Below, one piece after another: positions 8,734 to 20,600 of a stretch of 64,000 nucleotides of DNA. Within the stretch, counting starts at the first letter, position 1. Each line of letters starts with the position of its first letter. The stretch covers positions 1-64,000 of the forward strand of contig JTDE01022132.1 of the NCBI GenBank assembly GCA_014338405.1, given 5' to 3'. Under the pieces are notes generated by a model. The model was not told the origin of the DNA. It did no database searches and saw nothing but the letters and a program-made list of their open reading frames with translations. The position numbers and the translations under genes were made by a program. This stretch comes from Paragonimus skrjabini miyazakii (Eukaryota > Platyhelminthes > Trematoda > Plagiorchiida > Troglotrematidae).

Positions 8734-10292
8734 AGAGTAGCACAAACCCTACTTGCCTGATCTCGGACCGATTCCAAGTTCAATGTAGACAAAGCTGAGG
8801 CAATGCCCGTCGGACATTCCCTCTTTGAACACAGCAGCCAACGTTAAGGATCTCGCGACAATTCTCATCCTGCAAGCATCTCTACAACGGGCTTGCCCCA
8901 CCCCGTATTGGAAATGGTGCAGCGATTTGGTTAACCTTCTAAGAGATGAGGAATGTGAGTATAGTCCAAAAGGAAAGACAAGCAAACCCAGGGCTGCGGG
9001 TCGCTTAGATGCTTACTACCACTATCAAATCCCATCTGAGAAAAGAGGAAGTGGCAAGACTTTAGACTAAAACCTCAGTGTCTGCAGGATTTAGAACTCC
9101 CCGCCAGATCTTCAGCTCCTGCATCCGTACAACCCAACATGCCTCACTGTGAATGTTACCATCTCCGAAACTCAACCAACTGACCCGGAACACATCAACA
9201 CTGACCTGCTGAATCTACTCTAGGCATACAAGGGGGCTGTTCAGAAAGTTGGACGGCCAGAACGGAACTGCGATTTCAATCTACACGGAATCACATAACA
9301 CGGTAGACGATAGAAACAAACCATATTTCAAAGTACGTAAAACGAATGGGCGATAGCTTCAAAGTTACTGGAAACACCGCAAAAAAACTACCAGAGAACC
9401 GCGAGATGGGCTTACGTACGCTCGACATATCGTCCACCACGCCGAAACCCTCAACACTGTCGACAGCGACCGATGAAGCCCAGTCACAGCGACGTGAACG
9501 AACGAACGTCATTTAATAATGGTCCACTACATTAAACGAACTGAGAGAAGTGGACACCGAGCCAGCACTTCGCTTCCAGAAAAGAGCACGACAGGAGTAA
9601 CGCATTCTTCTCTTAGCAAAAACAGCTAACTTAATTAAACTGTGAACGCCTAAGTGTACAAATTAGTCAGGGGAATGAACGGTCGAAACAGGTCAAGAGT
9701 TCCGTTGGTTTGTTCTCATGAAGATGTGCACCAATCACTGTAAGACACAGGCGCTAGTTACGTTCGGAGGTTTCCAATTTGTGGAAGGGATAATTCGCAA
9801 CAACGTACGCATGCCATAACAGTTCAGGAGTCACAAAAGCAACTGACCACTATGCTGCACGACCTCCGATATCCACATGCAAAAATAGATGCGGTCTTCA
9901 CCTCGGGACGCACTAACGACGGGCTTGCGCATGAGTTGGGGAAAAAACCTGCTCCTGCGCCAGTTTATATCAAACCAGAGAATTGAGTGACGCTTTCAGG
10001 ACTTTTGTACAGTATCGTCCGATGAACATCACAGCAAATCTGATAACCGAGGAAAGTACATCAAAGCAAAAGACAGACCATGTAATAAGTTATATACAAT
10101 TTAAAAAAGACTGTACAGTTACTTGTTTGTAGGTTGACTTGTAGATTGAAAGCCTGGATTGGTATGTTCTCGAACATACGAAAGACGAGGAACGACGCTG
10201 CACGTCCACGACACTTCTTCAATCAACTGCCTAACACGTGGTCAAGCAGAAGGAAAAAGAAGTATTAGGAAGCGGTAGATGATAAACAGGAG
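8734..10292. other. no gene seen
   Basis: Short overlapping ORFs on both strands, none recognisable. No repeat copies identified. If the reverse-strand exon at 10293-10691 is not terminal, its next exons would lie here, but I could not pick any out. Confidence 0.35.
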
Positions 10293-10691
10293 TCAGCCAA
10301 CAGAGGGTAATCTTGGAAAGTTCAACAAACAACCCTGCTGCTCTTCGGCTACTCTACATGGGCTTGTGCTAGGACTAGACGGAACACTAGCCTCAAGAAT
10401 ACGCTTCTGGGGTGACTGAGGCAACAATGATGGACCAAGGTTTGGTTGACATTCAGACAAGCTAGATAAACTGACGAAATCTTGCTCCTCGTCCCACGAA
10501 AAACTAGTGCCAGAAGGTGGATCCATTAAATACCACGAATTGTGAACCTCGGAAACATCACACATAGCCCTCCAAGTGTTCAAAGCCATGGACAACAAAT
10601 GACGATCTAGCAACTTGCCTGGGCTATGGCGGTCAAGGCGTGCTATCTTCTTTTTCCCGACACGGACGAGTCGCTTCAGAATCTTGTGCTC
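10293..10691 (-). CDS. putative terminal exon of an unrecognised reverse-strand gene
   Basis: On the reverse strand an acceptor with a good pyrimidine tract (atactttttag) ends at 10692, and an open frame of exactly 399 bp follows to the TGA at 10293-10295, giving 132 residues in phase 0. The peptide starts strongly basic (KILKRLVRVGKKKIARLDRH), then has LLSMALNTWRAM, an acidic aromatic patch (SFSWDEEQDF), and a Ser/Pro-rich C-terminal half (SVPSSPSTSP) such as is seen in regulated, disordered tails. I do not recognise the protein. I see no polyadenylation signal close downstream, so the exon could instead be internal, using a donor before the stop. No partner exons were found. Confidence 0.4.
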   Translation of the reverse strand, partial: EHKILKRLVRVGKKKIARLDRHSPGKLLDRHLLSMALNTWRAMCDVSEVHNSWYLMDPPSGTSFSWDEEQDFVSLSSLSECQPNLGPSLLPQSPQKRILEASVPSSPSTSPCRVAEEQQGCLLNFPRLPSVG

Positions 10692-11404
10692 CTAAAAAGT
10701 ATTATATACAATCCAAGCAAAAAGAAACGTACCATCAACGGAACAACCGTTTGCGTTCGGCAGAAACTGAACGATAGGTACGTCACCGCCTCAATGGCCG
10801 CCTAGCAAACATAAACAAATTCCCTTGTTATTGCGAGAAATGCAACTCTCGATTTTTTACCGGCTTAATTTTGTTCAAAAAGTCAATACTTATTGGACGA
10901 CGAGTTGCGATGGGTAACCAACATTCAGGCGGTAACTCGAATTTTGATCGAAATTTTCGTGCCCACTGAGGTACGGTTACTTTTTACGTTTCGTGCTAGT
11001 CACGATAAAATTCACACAGTTTTCGTCATCTTCCATTGTTTTTATCTGGTCCATTATAATCGGATTCGATGTTTGTTGGTTTTCACCACTTGCTCGTTTC
11101 GCGCACTGTCTACGTTATTCGTCCATTTTTATGGCTTCACTGTTCGCGCTTTTGCTCACAAACTATGACATAAGAACGATATTCAGCAGCACTGGTGGTC
11201 CGGATGTCTCAAGTGATTTTGGCAGATTCGGCAGCCGCATGATATTTCAGAACGTTATGCCGCGTCAGACGCCCATATACTGGTACCAATTCAAGTTTAC
11301 TGGCCACAAGAAAGACGATCACATCCTGCAAATTTATTCATGCAAACTATTCATTTGTATGAGCTGCTTCTCTCGAAAGATTTGCACTTCTTACGAGTCC
11401 GTAA
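10692..11404. other. no gene identified; abrupt change to T-rich + strand
   Basis: From about 10.86 kb the + strand turns T-rich. Overlapping + ORFs at 10893-11168 and 10993-11409 (138 codons) have no recognisable domain and may be leader or LTR sequence of the Ty3/Gypsy element downstream. Confidence 0.35.
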
Positions 11405-11866
11405 TGTAGCGTCTTGTACAGCATTTTGTGTTGCATAATTCCCGTTGTTTTTCTCATTTTTCACCTTCTTCAAATTCACATGTACACTCGTTTAAATCAT
11501 GTGAGTTGATTCATTGAACAATACAAAACTTGGTTTCCAAGGTCGCGAGCTCTGTGCTCTCTCTCTGCGTTCAGTGTCGCGTGCGCTCACATTTTTGGGA
11601 GAGTTAACGGCTAACGAAATCCACATTCATTTCAGCGCATTTCCAAACTCATCGATCGACGGAATTATCTTCGTTGTGACCTCTAAAGTTACCTGGGAAC
11701 TATACGACGGATCGTATATACTGAATACTTCATTCAGTGTGGTGGAACTCTAAACGACGCACCTTTACGAACTACTGTGAGTCAGTTGTTTCCATTTTTT
11801 TATCACTTCTTGATTTCATGTTCACACTTGAATTGTATATAGCGTTTAGATCCACTACATAACTTG

Positions 11867-11878
11867 GTGAGCCCGTAT
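11867..11878 (+). other. candidate primer-binding site of the Ty3/Gypsy element
   Basis: TTGGTGAGCCCG lies between the presumed LTR end and the gag start. It differs by one base from the tRNA-Trp type site as I remember it for CsRn1-like elements. Confidence 0.4.
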
Positions 11879-11960
11879 TTTTTCACTTCGCTTATCGTAC
11901 ATATATACATTTTTTTATCATTCCGTTACCACTACGCTACAGAACTCTCGGTGTTTTCCA

Positions 11961-12655
11961 ATGATTTCTGATTTCGACGCTAGTTTATTTTCCGAAAACG
12001 CTATTAATCTTAAATTACCTGTGTTTGGTATTTCCAACCCCGGCGTTGGGTTCACTCAAGTAGAAGCATTTTTTCGTTTTCGCAAGATATTTTCCCATGC
12101 CACCATGTTCTCTTACGTGGCTACACAGTTGCCCACTGACATCGCCTCCGAAGTAATTGATATACCCGACCCCATGCCAGAGGAATCCCCATATGATAAA
12201 CTGAAGACTGCGGATTTAAAGCGTACCACGGCTTCAGACGAGGCCAGGCTGCAACAGTTGCTTTCTGGTGTCAAGTTAGGTGATCGAACCCCCTGTCAGT
12301 TACTCCGCCACATGAGATCTCTGGTAAGGCGATAACAACATAGGCGATCCCGTCCTCAGGCATCTATGGACCAAATGCCTCCCGCTCAACACCTCCGTTA
12401 TTTTGTCTGTACAAGACCCCGACACACCAATTGAAAAGTTAGCAGAGACAGCAGACAAGGTCCACGAATGTTTCTTCAAACGTTCCATTAGACATGTAGG
12501 TGGCCCTTCCCCTCGCACTGATCCACAACCAGCACGAATGCTAGTCGTAGAACGTGAGTTCCCCAGCTATCGTGTTCGGGAAAATTATTTTCCTGGAATA
12601 AATCCTTTTAATGGCTTGGTAGCTGATGCAGAAATTGAAATCGTCGAAATCTGCG
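11961..12655 (+). pseudogene. Ty3/Gypsy gag, frame-broken, truncated at the gap
   Basis: The first part (11961-12335, 124 codons from ATG) contains the Gypsy-type capsid signature order: QVEAFFRFRKI, then VATQLPTDIASEV, then YDKLKTADLKR, then ARLQQLLSGVKLGDRTPCQLLRHM. The frame ends at 12335, but the similarity continues in another frame at once: GDPVLRHLWTKCLP, then IEKLAETADKVHE (about 12341-12465). A one-frame shift near 12325-12340 therefore breaks the gene. Gag forms the particle in which the RNA is copied. The frame is open to the N gap at 12656, so the zinc-knuckle region cannot be judged. Anything that translates across the gap is an artefact. Confidence 0.8.
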
Positions 12656-12755
12656 NNNNNNNNNNNNNNNNNNNNNNNNNNNNNNNNNNNNNNNNNNNNN
12701 NNNNNNNNNNNNNNNNNNNNNNNNNNNNNNNNNNNNNNNNNNNNNNNNNNNNNNN
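12656..12755. other. assembly gap, 100 N
   Basis: Exactly 100 N, the conventional filler for a scaffold gap of unknown size. Left is Ty3/Gypsy gag; right starts in the middle of a LINE polyprotein. Both sides are repeats, which explains the break and leaves the true join unknown. Confidence 0.98.
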
Positions 12756-13467
12756 GGTGTTTGGCACTGATTGTCAAACGAGTTCTTTCGTTCAGTCCGT
12801 ACACTTGCAAAGACTTAGATGGTTAGGCCACGTACTAAGAATGTCAGCTAGTTGTCTGCCACACCGAGCACTGTTTGCCGGCGCTGCGGTCGATTGGCGC
12901 AAGTTGCGAGGTGGACAAATGATGATCTGGCGTAGACAAATGAAGTCGTTTGCGAAGGGGTTGGCTACTGTAGATCAAGTTCATCTTTCGGGCTAGAGCC
13001 CTCGCGACTGACAGAGTCGGTTGATTGCGACGTCAGGTGAGATGGCGGCTAACCGGGCTCAGTGGCGTGGATGTTGTTGTTTGATCGAGTTGTCTGTGAA
13101 GTGAGTGCACTTAGTGACGCGGGACAGTGAAAACTGCAAGTAGGCTGTCTTGCTGATGACGCCTTACTTTCACCTACAGCTGGGTTGTTTGTTTGCAAGG
13201 TGTAGGCGCCTTGATGTTGTATGTTTGAATGTAGACCTAGCTATTTTTTAGTGGTTACGTCCCCTCCCCTTCCGTTTTTTTCTTTCTTCCTAAACAGGGT
13301 TTGTTTCTTCTTCGCCGTTGTGTGGCGGTTAAGCATCAGTGTAAACCACCGATGTATTGCTGTCATGATGATGATGATGATGATTACTGTTTTGTTCATG
13401 GTTGTGCAGCAGTTAAGCGTCAGTAAGAACCACTGATGTATTGTTGTCTACAATGATGATAATGATT
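12756..13467 (+). mobile_element. LINE 3' part, copy B, with duplicated tail
   Basis: Same family as 4275-5315 but on the + strand. The coding part (12756-12996) has FGTDCQTSSFVQSVHLQRL, LRWLGHVLRM and RGGQMMIWRRQMKSF, and ends in TAG at 12994-12996 where copy A has TGG (PGWGYRD). The 3' untranslated region follows and ends in (ATG)n at 13364-13385. A second, diverged copy of the last ~58 bp (gttaagc.tcagt..., then atgatgataatgat) follows at 13410-13467, so the tail is duplicated in tandem. The 5' end is lost in the gap. Confidence 0.85.
13360..13467 (+). repeat. ATG-type microsatellite forming the LINE tail
   Basis: Two ATG-repeat tracts (13364-13385 and 13453-13467) each follow the same LINE 3' end word, gatgtattg.tgtc. 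They are element tails rather than independent microsatellites. Confidence 0.75.
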
Positions 13468-16400
13468 ATATGTTTGCTAATGTCATGGAGCTTATTCGTT
13501 TTCCAAGTGATGGGATCATTCAGCAGCAGCCAGACACAATTCATCAGTGGGCACTATTGTATACACTCACACCAAGCGTAAGTAGATTCAAACGACCATT
13601 GTTGGATTCAGAACATTTTTTAGCTCTCACAACATATAAATAAAAAACGCCTTTTAACTATTCTGTTCAAAATACTAAGTGAATATAACTATTTTAGGAG
13701 AAGAACATACCTTGGGCTTTATCGCTGACGTATATAAGGGAATTGATACAGTAATTTTCATGAAAGTTTGATGGACTCGGTAATGATATAGGGAGAAGTA
13801 CGCAATACTATTCAGTGCAGCACCTTACTGATTACACTGTTTTTTCAACGTTGTACAGTGGCTTGAATCCGTGATGGATGTTTATATTAGTTTGAAAGCC
13901 GAAAGGTCAACGAATATTCAGTGCTCGGCAAATGTCACCTGAATAATTCATACAGAGGAGTGAGTGAACGGTCCGAGAAACGCAGCTAGTGAAAAGAATA
14001 ACCTTATGTTTGTCGCATATGATCTGTGCGAGTTAGATACCAACTAATCTCTCTTTGTTGAGCAGCTTTAGTAATCGGGTAAGTCTTCTACTAGCCTGAT
14101 GCGATTTTTCTATAATTCCAACCATTGTGTAGCTCTAATGGATTAGTTGACAGTATGTTGCGTTGAATATTTAATTTTATTCTGCGAAATGGCTGGACAC
14201 TATATGGTTAATTTCTGGTGATGTATCAGTTTGTCAGACACTTAAACAGAAAGTGAATTGAGCCCGTATACGACAAAACAGTTGTGCTGTGCATTATGCG
14301 TTATGCATGTCCTGCTTTTGTGAAGCCAGGCCTACTCATATGAAAGGTGCTTGCCTTTTATCCGTTTTTGGCAGTCGCCCTGTACAGTAGAATCAACTTG
14401 TGATTGTTAGACAACATATCATAGGGGAGAGTAGCGTAGAGTTACACACCTAACGTTACATTTCATAACTGATTTCGTTGGCCGATAAGCACTTCATGCG
14501 ATAACCTACCACTCAACTCTCACAGACTCAGGCACGCGACGCGGGGTCTGATGTGGAAGAGAACATGGAGACTAAACAGGAATTTACCACTAGTGCGCCA
14601 ACTATTCAAAGTTAAGGCTCCCCTCAATCGACTCTTAGTGTTTACTCGTTTGGAAGTCAATGGACTTGGATCATATATACCTAGAGGCACTGTCCGACGT
14701 GGCTCAAAAATGTGCCGAGTCGCGCCAGTGTACAGAATTTTTATCCATTTTTCTTCACTTGTTCCATGCTTAGCTGCCTTGTCATATACTAGATTTGACG
14801 CTATATATATATATAAGACGATCTAGCTATAGCGACGGTGCAATAATGTGCATTTCCTACATTATAACGATTTAACTTGAAAATTTAATTAACAGCGGGT
14901 AGTACATTAGAAATCGGCTTGACGGATATTGCGCATACCTGGTGGGCTCCTGTCAAAGTGAGAACAAAGACGGATCGAGATGAATCTGGCTTGGGAGAGT
15001 TGCTAACAACACAGTTTGTTTGGGCCATCAACATCTACTAGTGCGTTGAATAGAGCTGCTAAGTAGATCGTCAGTTTTTACACTAGGTACTCTGTACACT
15101 AGTCTTTCAACTTGATGGTTTTCGTCGATGATGATCAAGTATGGACGAGCAGACGTTTTGAGTGTGTGGTGTCTTATTACAAGTTTTGTCCATGCCTCCT
15201 TCAGGATCGATCAAAATAGTTCAGCTGCAAAACAACCCAGTCTACTTTCGAAGTGTAAATGTATTCATAACCCGCCACTCTTGTTTTAAGAAAGGACCGG
15301 TTTAGAATCTTCAACAGCTACACTAAGTGGAAATGATAGACTACCGAAGGAAAAACCCACTCGGACCACGAAGACGTACTCGCGATTGATGTTTGTGGCA
15401 TTCAGAGGAGACTACTCAACCACTGTGCAAGAATGAACCGAACAGAAATTTACTTAAGTAAATAGCGGCCCCCCAATTCTAAAGAGAGGGAAGGCAGGAT
15501 CACTCGCCGCAGTCTTCATTATCAAGCTCGAAACACATATCTGTGAAAACAGTGGTATGACTTTGTCTATTGCTTGAAAGCTGGACTGTATTTGGAAGCT
15601 TATTGGCGAAAGTGACGTCTTGTGTATGGTCACTGAAGATTGAGTTCTAAAGTTGTACAAATATGCATACATTTCTGTCTGCGAGTTAGTTTTTGGTATA
15701 TGTTTCTCTGTTGTTATGCGGATCGTTTTTTCGAGCCATTGTACAACCTGGTCAGACTCACGGCCTTGATGAACTTGCGAAATTGAGTAAACGTTGAGTT
15801 ACATCGACACGCACCATAGCTCGGTCTGCTGTTGATCTTACCTGCAATGCACTAGACTACATGCGTAAATGAACTTCAACATGTGAAGACAACAATAAAC
15901 AAACAACAGTGAGAATTCATATCGACGGACATTGTTCCTACGATTTGCCGCTAACCAACACGCTGTTATGTCCAAACTCATTTCGACCTAGCGATGTGAA
16001 TATTTCCCAAACCAGAATACGACATTTTTCAGCATGGCTCAACAGGACGGTCAAAGCTTTCGCAGTTTATGCCTATGTCGTAGCCTGGCCGCTTTATAGT
16101 TTCCTACAACTGTCAGCAGTTGCATCAGACACAAGGTGCTGAAGTACGAAGTACTTAATTCATCGCATTGGGACTTTTTACCAGTTCTGTTACCGGTCGC
16201 TAACTTGACAATTTGTGATATACACTCTTGGGCAAAGTTGTGGATAGGGATATGTTATATGGATCGGATGAATGGGGTCTTGCAACCCTCCGAACTTTTA
16301 GATGTGTCAGCTTATTAAACAATCGCCGAGAGTGAGGGGAGTCATTTGTTGCTGATGCTTTTGTTTAATTAAGTTGTCAGGTATGTGACCCTCACTAAAT

Positions 16401-17465
16401 ACCCTTCGTTCATCCTGTCAAGTTTCACGCTATTCAACGCATTGAGCTCCGACTGCCACATGACAAAGACTAAACTGTGACGATTAATTACAATATGGGA
16501 GACAGGCTGATGAGTTGCAATGCAAACACAAGAAATCAAATGGAAGGGTAAGGGTGTTGACTCACCGTGTAAGCGATGCAACGATGGCACGAACACCTCT
16601 GTATTTTGCGATACTGGTACTCCAAACCTGTTGACGGGAAGGAGTATGTTAATCTTTCTGAATCACTTAGTCAGTCGATTTAGATATACAACTTTCTGAA
16701 AAAGCAGTTTCTGTCAGTACTCTCCGTCCGTATTGCCCAGATGTTTCAATACGTCTATGCTGCGGATCATTAATACAGTCGTATGCGGTAGTTGAAGTCA
16801 TCTTATAACGGAAATGCAGCTCTTGTCAGGGCAAGTTCACATCGTTTGCGTTATTGCTCATGTGTAGTACTTGGGATATGGTGGCTAATCAGACAGATAA
16901 GTAACGTTCATGCAGCAAGTTGGTGGAAAAGTTGATTGACCGGCGAGTGAACGTAGTTCAGATTAATGTTGAGACGCGAATGTGCGTACTACTTACTACT
17001 TGGCAGTAACTGTTCTCCCACATCTCCGAAATCTCTTGCATGCATAACTAATAGTTCTGCCCGCAGGTAAAGTATTTATGAGGCTTACTATGAGTAAACA
17101 ACTCCGTCCTTTGCAAAACGGCGTTGAGGTTTACATTGTATTGATTCTTATTAATAATTTCCCACATACTTCCCTTGTATCAAATAACGTCCGTGCTTCA
17201 GCTTAGCACCTCTGGTATTGTATTCAATTTTTCTTATCTTCCTGTTATTGAGGCGGAACAGCGATGTGTTATTGGTTTGCAAGGGCGTTTAAAAACTTCA
17301 TTTAATACATGCTGAATAGATGATCACCTACATTTTCACCAGATTTCGTTCAGTTTTAGCCCATCGAATGTATTGCAGCGATGGGAAGGAATATCGCTCA
17401 CGACTTGCTTTCGGTGTTTCGGTTTGGTAGTTTTTCAAACATTTAGTACAGATGTCAATTTTCAG
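13468..17465. other. 4 kb without a recognisable gene; upstream region of FUT8
   Basis: Short ORFs only (such as 14551-14826, 15909-16142), none recognisable. A 5' untranslated FUT8 exon and promoter could lie here or further upstream, but I cannot identify them. No SINE or LINE copy was recognised. Confidence 0.4.
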
Positions 17466-17682
17466 ACCAGTGTATGCGCTTTCGCACGCTCCTTCTAGCG
17501 GCAATTGCAATGTGGATATTCGTACTTATTCGTCTAATACTAATTGCAACGAATACGGATACGCATAATGTTGAATCTGTTTCGGCCTATCAGTCACTGG
17601 AGAAAACTATTGTTGGTCTTCGTCATCGCGTTGAAGAGGGCTCCGAAAACCTCGCTAAAACTGTAAAATGGCTGGATCAAAT
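17466..17682 (+). CDS. FUT8: FUT8 exon 1 of those found: signal anchor and coiled coil
   Basis: Alpha-1,6-fucosyltransferase adds core fucose to the innermost GlcNAc of N-glycans in the Golgi, from GDP-fucose. This exon holds ATG at 17474 and 69 codons plus two bases, ending at the donor AT|GTGAGT (17683). Residues 1-4 (MRFR) are a short basic cytosolic tail, residues about 5-26 (LLLAAIAMWIFVLIRLILIAT) the type II membrane anchor, and residues 38-69 a heptad-like stem, all matching FUT8 topology. An acceptor-like tcaattttcag ends at 17465, so at least one upstream untranslated exon is likely. Taken alone the exon is weakly diagnostic; the assignment rests on phase and on the downstream exons. 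The gene is the only clear host gene here. Confidence 0.8.
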
Positions 17683-20600
17683 GTGAGTTTTAGTTGCGTT
17701 CAGTGCGTATTATTGTTCACAAATACGTATATATATGTAGTGATAGTTCAACAACTAATGGTCACGACAGTTCCTTTAAAAAGTGGTTTGTTTTGTACGT
17801 GTGTTGGATGAAATAACCATGCTGGTTCACGTCTGCCTATTTATTCGCTAACTTCAGCTCGGTACGTTAGATATATAGTAAGTTAACAATAGCAAATTTG
17901 TACGGAACGTGGTTAGTCGACCCACCCCTTCTAACAGTCACATTTGTGGGGAATTGAACACAAGCTGTCGTAATCCTACTCACAACATGCTGGAAGCCTG
18001 TTTTGAATTCAGTCTTGTTAGGCGTTTTATAAGGTTCTATGAAGCGGTTCTGCTTGGTTCTGTAGAAAACACTCTTTTTTAATTCGATTTGTCCCTGATT
18101 GTTATTTGTCTAATCTATTTTGGTATCATCTTCAGCAGTAACAATACCTCAGTAGTTAAGCTTATCATTTACCTACCACTAGTCATTTAAAACCTCTGAT
18201 TAGAACTAAGTGTAAGGAAAAATGCAATCCAATGACACAGCTATGTTTGAACTCAAGTTATTATCAGGAAAGTACCTGTTACATTTTGAAAACAAACAAC
18301 AGAGTTGAAGGTGAAGGCTGCGCGGTATTCTCTGTCCGCTGCCCTGATCACCGTTGGTTTATATGACGGCAAAATTCACGGCACTGAATCCAGTGGTGGT
18401 TCTATTCTCCAGCGTTCTCCGCCGTCAGTTCTTTGAGTCAACAGCTTCCAGACCTCTGGAATGAAAGCGATCTAAATTGGACAACCTATCATTTGAAACA
18501 CTTTGTATTCCGGACACATTTTCTAGCAACAGAACTCACAGAAGAATGAGCAAACAATGACTTTTACAGGATAGAATTGGGTTTTGTTCCGTTGAAATTA
18601 ACAGTTCATTATGTTGGCCGGTGGACAATTCTGTAAGACACTTACAACAGCACTAACAATACCTTACTGTATGGGTCATCTTACAGTATAAACCGGGTCG
18701 TCCTATTATCTTTTATATAGTTGTGTGGATAAAGGAACCCATAATACTACTGTTCACTCTTCCATTGTTCTATCAAATTTTGCTCCTTGATTTCTGATCC
18801 CTATTTGCTGCGATTGCTCCGCAGATCTCATAGCAGATATAGTTGGTAATATTAACGCTATGTTGGTTGATCCTTTATCTTACCACCCGGCTCTAAGTTT
18901 CATCCGTCCCGCGTTCAGGTCTTGAATATGAGTCCTTGTGGACGATCTCAGCGTTTACATTCTAAACCAGGGAGGTCAGCAAGTTGCTTTTGCTCGGACG
19001 TTGGATACACTGGAAACCACTGCCTGTTGCACTTCGGCGACTGGGCTCAAAGACGGTAGTCAACGTAGAGAATTGGGAGTACCTGCACTCTATACTCGAT
19101 ACTGACTGTACACCTCAGGTGACTCCATGGCGGCCGTTACCGGCCAGCCTAGTGTGCGTATATTTTTCAGCATAACTACTGCAAGTCGCGTCGATAAATT
19201 TGATTCCTGTTGATAGTAGGTTCTATATCATCTGTTTTGAACATTCTGTTGAAATAAGATCTGATTGACAAATCCTCCGAACCCTCTTCATAGTTTTCAC
19301 TTATACTCCAATTGACGGTAGTGACATCGACGTCAAGGACGCCTTTTACTCAGATCTGACTGCCCTCTCTAGGTCGATACATAGATGCGACATATTCATT
19401 TTGGCAGGAGGTATGAATTCTAGGTCGGCCGCTATCATTATGTCACGCACAAGGGTGCGTGGCTATTTCAACTGTGCCACTTGCGCAGCATATTTTTGGT
19501 CAGCGCTGTTATACATGGTGCTATTCTTCTAATCAGACATTTTATCAGGTATGCCATATGCATAGGTGGCGTGATTCTGTTCAAGATTGCTCTTCCTATT
19601 AAGGCACACAACGAATGACCGTCCATAAACTGGATAGACCGGTGGTAAAGCATTTATATCAAACTACCTTAAATAGAGGTTAAACAGTTCTAGCCTCGAA
19701 GATCTCAACATCTGTTGGACTAGAATTTCTCAAGCTGTTAATAAAGCAAGTTTTGTAGCGTGTGGCTGTGGGTTAAGTAAACGTTGGATCTCAGAAGTCT
19801 CTAGGACTGTCAAGTGTCAGAAGGATTATTTCTCATGACGGTTTACAAAACGAGTTCACAAGGACCATCTTTAAGAGGCTAGGGCGTAGCGTGATCCCCG
19901 ATAATGAGGCTCGACCAACTGAAAAAGGGAAAAAAATGGAGCGACTAGCAGCCTTTTCAAGCTTATCTGTAATGCTGACTCAAGGCGTCCGTCTGTCATT
20001 GAACCTATCAACAAGGCGAATCGCAGAATCGTTCCTACTAAGTCGAGAGAGTTAGATCACTGACCAGAGCATTTCGAGAGTCAGTGTAAAAAGGTCGCAA
20101 TTTTGCTGATTGTCAAACACTTCGGAAGGTTATTTTTAGCCTCGGACTACTGTAAGGCTGTAACAATCACACGGGTTTAATGTTGGGCAATGAAAATATG
20201 GAGGTTGCTGACCGGTTTGTGTACTTAGAGAGTTAAACTGGTAACTTCACAGATGCAGGGAAGTAAATAGATGGTAGTATCTTCAAGGCTATGACGGTAT
20301 TTGTTAATTTGGTATACCTCCAACGACAAAGACTGCGTTACCTCACGGTTACAAGGCCTAGCCTCTCAGGGTAGAACAAATGATCCGTTTGATCGCCCTC
20401 ATCAGGCAGCATCACTGGATGTTCGGTTGTAAGAAAAAAATGCCACGCCTGTCTCATTTCAGAAAATTAGTTGATCATTCCCTTATTGCTGTTTACCTGT
20501 GGAGCAGGGTCTCTAAAGGCACACGTGACAGTATATCCTGGTCTCTGATATTGTCCGGCCATTTCCGATTCATACTGCACTTACTTAAGCGTTAGAATAT

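Larger units (their letters stand above)
11405..12655 (+). mobile_element. Ty3/Gypsy LTR retrotransposon, 5' part (CsRn1-like)
   Basis: The anchor is a gag-like frame from 11961. About 90 bp before it, TGGTGAGCCCG resembles the tRNA-Trp type primer-binding site (TGGTGACCCCG...) described for the trematode CsRn1 group. The LTR should end just upstream, in the region ctacataac. A possible LTR start is TGTAGCGTC at 11405, which would give about 455 bp, but with no second LTR in the window this is a guess. The element is cut by the N gap at 12656; protease, reverse transcriptase and integrase are not visible. LTR limits are uncertain. Confidence 0.65.

Noticed and set aside
12403..12996. A 197-codon ORF crossing the N run
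   Set aside because: It joins Ty3/Gypsy gag to a LINE only because N codons contain no stop. Not a gene.
13364..13385. An independent ATG microsatellite
   Set aside because: The same tract follows the same LINE 3' end at 4287-4303 and 53984-53994, so it is the element tail.
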